The notes under the pieces: model-generated
Databases searched by the model: none
Told to the model about the DNA's origin: nothing
Seen by the model: the letters and a program-made list of their open reading frames with translations, nothing else
Position numbers and translations under genes: made by a program
Shown here: piece after piece, positions 19,299 to 20,534 of the stretch
Position numbering within the stretch: position 1 is the stretch's first letter
How the letters are laid out: each line of letters starts with the position of its first letter
IMG/VR virus record: IMGVR_UViG_3300032116_001594
Span: 1-20,534 of that record
Reading direction: 5' to 3' (one strand)
Length of the DNA: 20,534 nt
Source of the DNA: a virus

Positions 19299-20534
19299 CT
19301 ACCCGATCGACATGATGTCCCACGACGCCACGGTCTGTTCAGCCACCGTCGCCAGCGCCAACGCATTGATCAGAGCGATCACGCCGTCGATCATCTTGCC
19401 GTTGCGTTTGTCGGGTTTCACCATCCCCGTAGCGTCGGTGTACATGACCGTGTTCAGGGCGTTCATCGTCAGGATGGGGTTACCTCCGTGGTGCAGCCGC
19501 TTCTCGGCCACGATTCCCTCTAGGTACTTCGACGGGGCGTTGAGGCTCGACGTGTTCTGCCGCACGACCTGGACCTCGATGCCTTCACGCTGCAGGAACG
19601 TCGCCAGCGGCCCGGCCTGCCACGGGTCCGTGCCCACCTGAACGATCTGGCACTCCCGGCCGATAGCGATGATGTCAGCCGCCACCCGCTCGTGATCGAG
19701 CCGGGCCCCGTCGGTCACCGTCAGGAGCCCGTCACGCACCCACTGCGTATAGGGAAACCCGGTGTCACGCTCGCGGATGCCAACCGATTCCGACGGCACC
19801 CAGTACTTCATATGCACCGCGTAGGTGCCGTCCTCGTTCTTGGACACGAACGCCGCCGAGGTCATGTCGATATTCGACGCCAAGTCGATGCCGACCCACA
19901 CGGCACGCCCGGCCAACTCGCCAGGGTCGCCGTCGCACGCCTGCCACCGGGCCGGATCGAAGAACTTCCGGTCGATGTCGCTCCACACGTTGAGCCGGTA
20001 CCTAAGGAACGACCCCAACTTTCCGGGCGACGTGGTCGCGTCCTTGTACTCGTTGGCGAACGCCTTGGGGTCGATCGTCACGCCCATGGAAGGGTTCGCC
20101 TTCTTCCACGTTTTGGGGCTGGCGTAGTCGTCTGTTTCCTTGGCTGCGTAGACGCGACCAAAAAACGTGGGGTTTATGTTTGGGTCACCGCCCCAGCACG
20201 GATCGACCCGCATTGCATCTTCCCACCACTCGTAGCCGATGCCCGTACGGTCGTCGCCCGCGGTGCTGATGGCAACACAGAGCGGCTGCTGACGTGCGGC
20301 ACCGGCGTAGACCAACGCCCGTACGAGATCCGGTTTCCGGTGGGCGTGCAGCTCGTCCACGATGACCGCTGATGCGTTAATGCCTTCCGCTCTCCACGAG
20401 TCGGCGGCCAGGCACGTGTACCTGCTGGCGGTCGGCTTATGGACGATGGTCGACCGCGAGTCGATCACCTCCAGAACCCGCGAGAGTTCCGGGTTTGCCC
20501 GAACGCTTGCAGCCACGTCCCTATAGATGAGCCC
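19299..20534 (-). CDS. terL: Terminase large subunit, 5' end cut by window edge
   Basis: 411 residues are visible, and the frame is open to the window edge. The N-terminal ATPase Walker A part lies outside; Walker B is present (ASAVIVDELHAH), followed by a coupling-motif-like CVAISTAGDD. The nuclease domain (RNase H fold) shows VWVGIDLASNIDMTSAAFV (first Asp), a second acidic segment VQVGTDPWQAGPLATFLQRE, and GKMIDGVIALINAL (third Asp). The protein is the HK97/lambdoid-type packaging motor and nuclease. Other family features are GYEWWEDAMRVDP, SMGVTIDPKAFANEYKDA and FLRYRLNVWSD. It ends 58 bases before the portal start. The small terminase is not in the window and is probably just upstream. 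Confidence 0.93.
   Translation of the reverse strand, partial: GLIYRDVAASVRANPELSRVLEVIDSRSTIVHKPTASRYTCLAADSWRAEGINASAVIVDELHAHRKPDLVRALVYAGAARQQPLCVAISTAGDDRTGIGYEWWEDAMRVDPCWGGDPNINPTFFGRVYAAKETDDYASPKTWKKANPSMGVTIDPKAFANEYKDATTSPGKLGSFLRYRLNVWSDIDRKFFDPARWQACDGDPGELAGRAVWVGIDLASNIDMTSAAFVSKNEDGTYAVHMKYWVPSESVGIRERDTGFPYTQWVRDGLLTVTDGARLDHERVAADIIAIGRECQIVQVGTDPWQAGPLATFLQREGIEVQVVRQNTSSLNAPSKYLEGIVAEKRLHHGGNPILTMNALNTVMYTDATGMVKPDKRNGKMIDGVIALINALALATVAEQTVASWDIMSIG

Noticed and set aside
19241-19366. Longer start for the portal gene
   Set aside because: It would overlap the terminase by 68 bases and adds an Arg/Trp-rich stretch unlike portals; MIRERLSAAI is a normal portal start.
1-20534. 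CRISPR array, IS element, rRNA or restriction/defence system
   Set aside because: No regularly spaced direct repeats beyond the 23-bp pair at 1031-1076, no transposase, and no rRNA-like or restriction/defence motifs seen in reading the window.

Overview
This window is a stretch of a tailed, temperate phage genome (siphovirus-like, HK97-type head) of high GC content. It carries almost no recognisable host DNA. Nearly every gene lies on the minus strand and is tightly packed, with repeated ATGA, GTGA and TGATG stop/start overlaps. The only plus-strand gene is a tyrosine integrase. The host is probably a planctomycete. This is an inference from accessory proteins: a PEP-CTERM sorting tail, a papain-like protease, small Cys-rich secreted proteins, and a C-terminal 'GNRGYEGCGSG...CCYSN' domain that I associate with planctomycete proteins. 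No host gene is present to prove it.

Layout, following minus-strand transcription from right to left: (i) 20534-17001, head packaging: large terminase (cut by the window edge), portal, and HK97-family prohead protease with an unusual C-terminal extension. (ii) 17001-12736, a roughly 4.3 kb cassette of nine small, mostly envelope-directed genes inserted between prohead protease and major capsid. It holds an Ig/FN3-like protein, a secreted 'CHG'-repeat protein, two short membrane-anchored proteins, a papain-like cysteine peptidase, a lipoprotein with a DnaJ-type zinc motif, a PEP-CTERM protein, a membrane/coiled-coil protein and a small helical protein. (iii) 12651-9271, major capsid protein followed at once by a strong intrinsic terminator, then a small head protein, gp6-like connector, head-tail stopper, gp10-like protein and tail terminator. 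(iv) 9269-3620, two tandem tail-tube-like proteins (one with a zinc-finger N-terminus), tail assembly chaperones G and GT joined by a textbook -1 frameshift signal, a short tape measure, and four tail-tip/fibre genes. The fibre-like gene has visibly lower GC. (v) 3556-2400, the integrase (plus strand), a putative attP resembling the 3' half of a tRNA, and an excisionase-like HTH gene facing away. (vi) 2400-1, leftward early genes: two unknown proteins (one secreted), an 80-residue protein, a double-HTH protein and a gene cut by the left edge. They are preceded by three leftward promoter-like sites that share an AACTAACG element.

The integrase and putative attP sit between two blocks of phage genes, which suggests that the sequence is a free or circular phage genome (virion or plasmid form), not an integrated prophage. 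The most interesting region is the 12.7-17.0 kb cassette. It contains no standard endolysin, but it carries a protease and several secreted, lipid-anchored or membrane proteins that together look like a host-envelope or lysis module.
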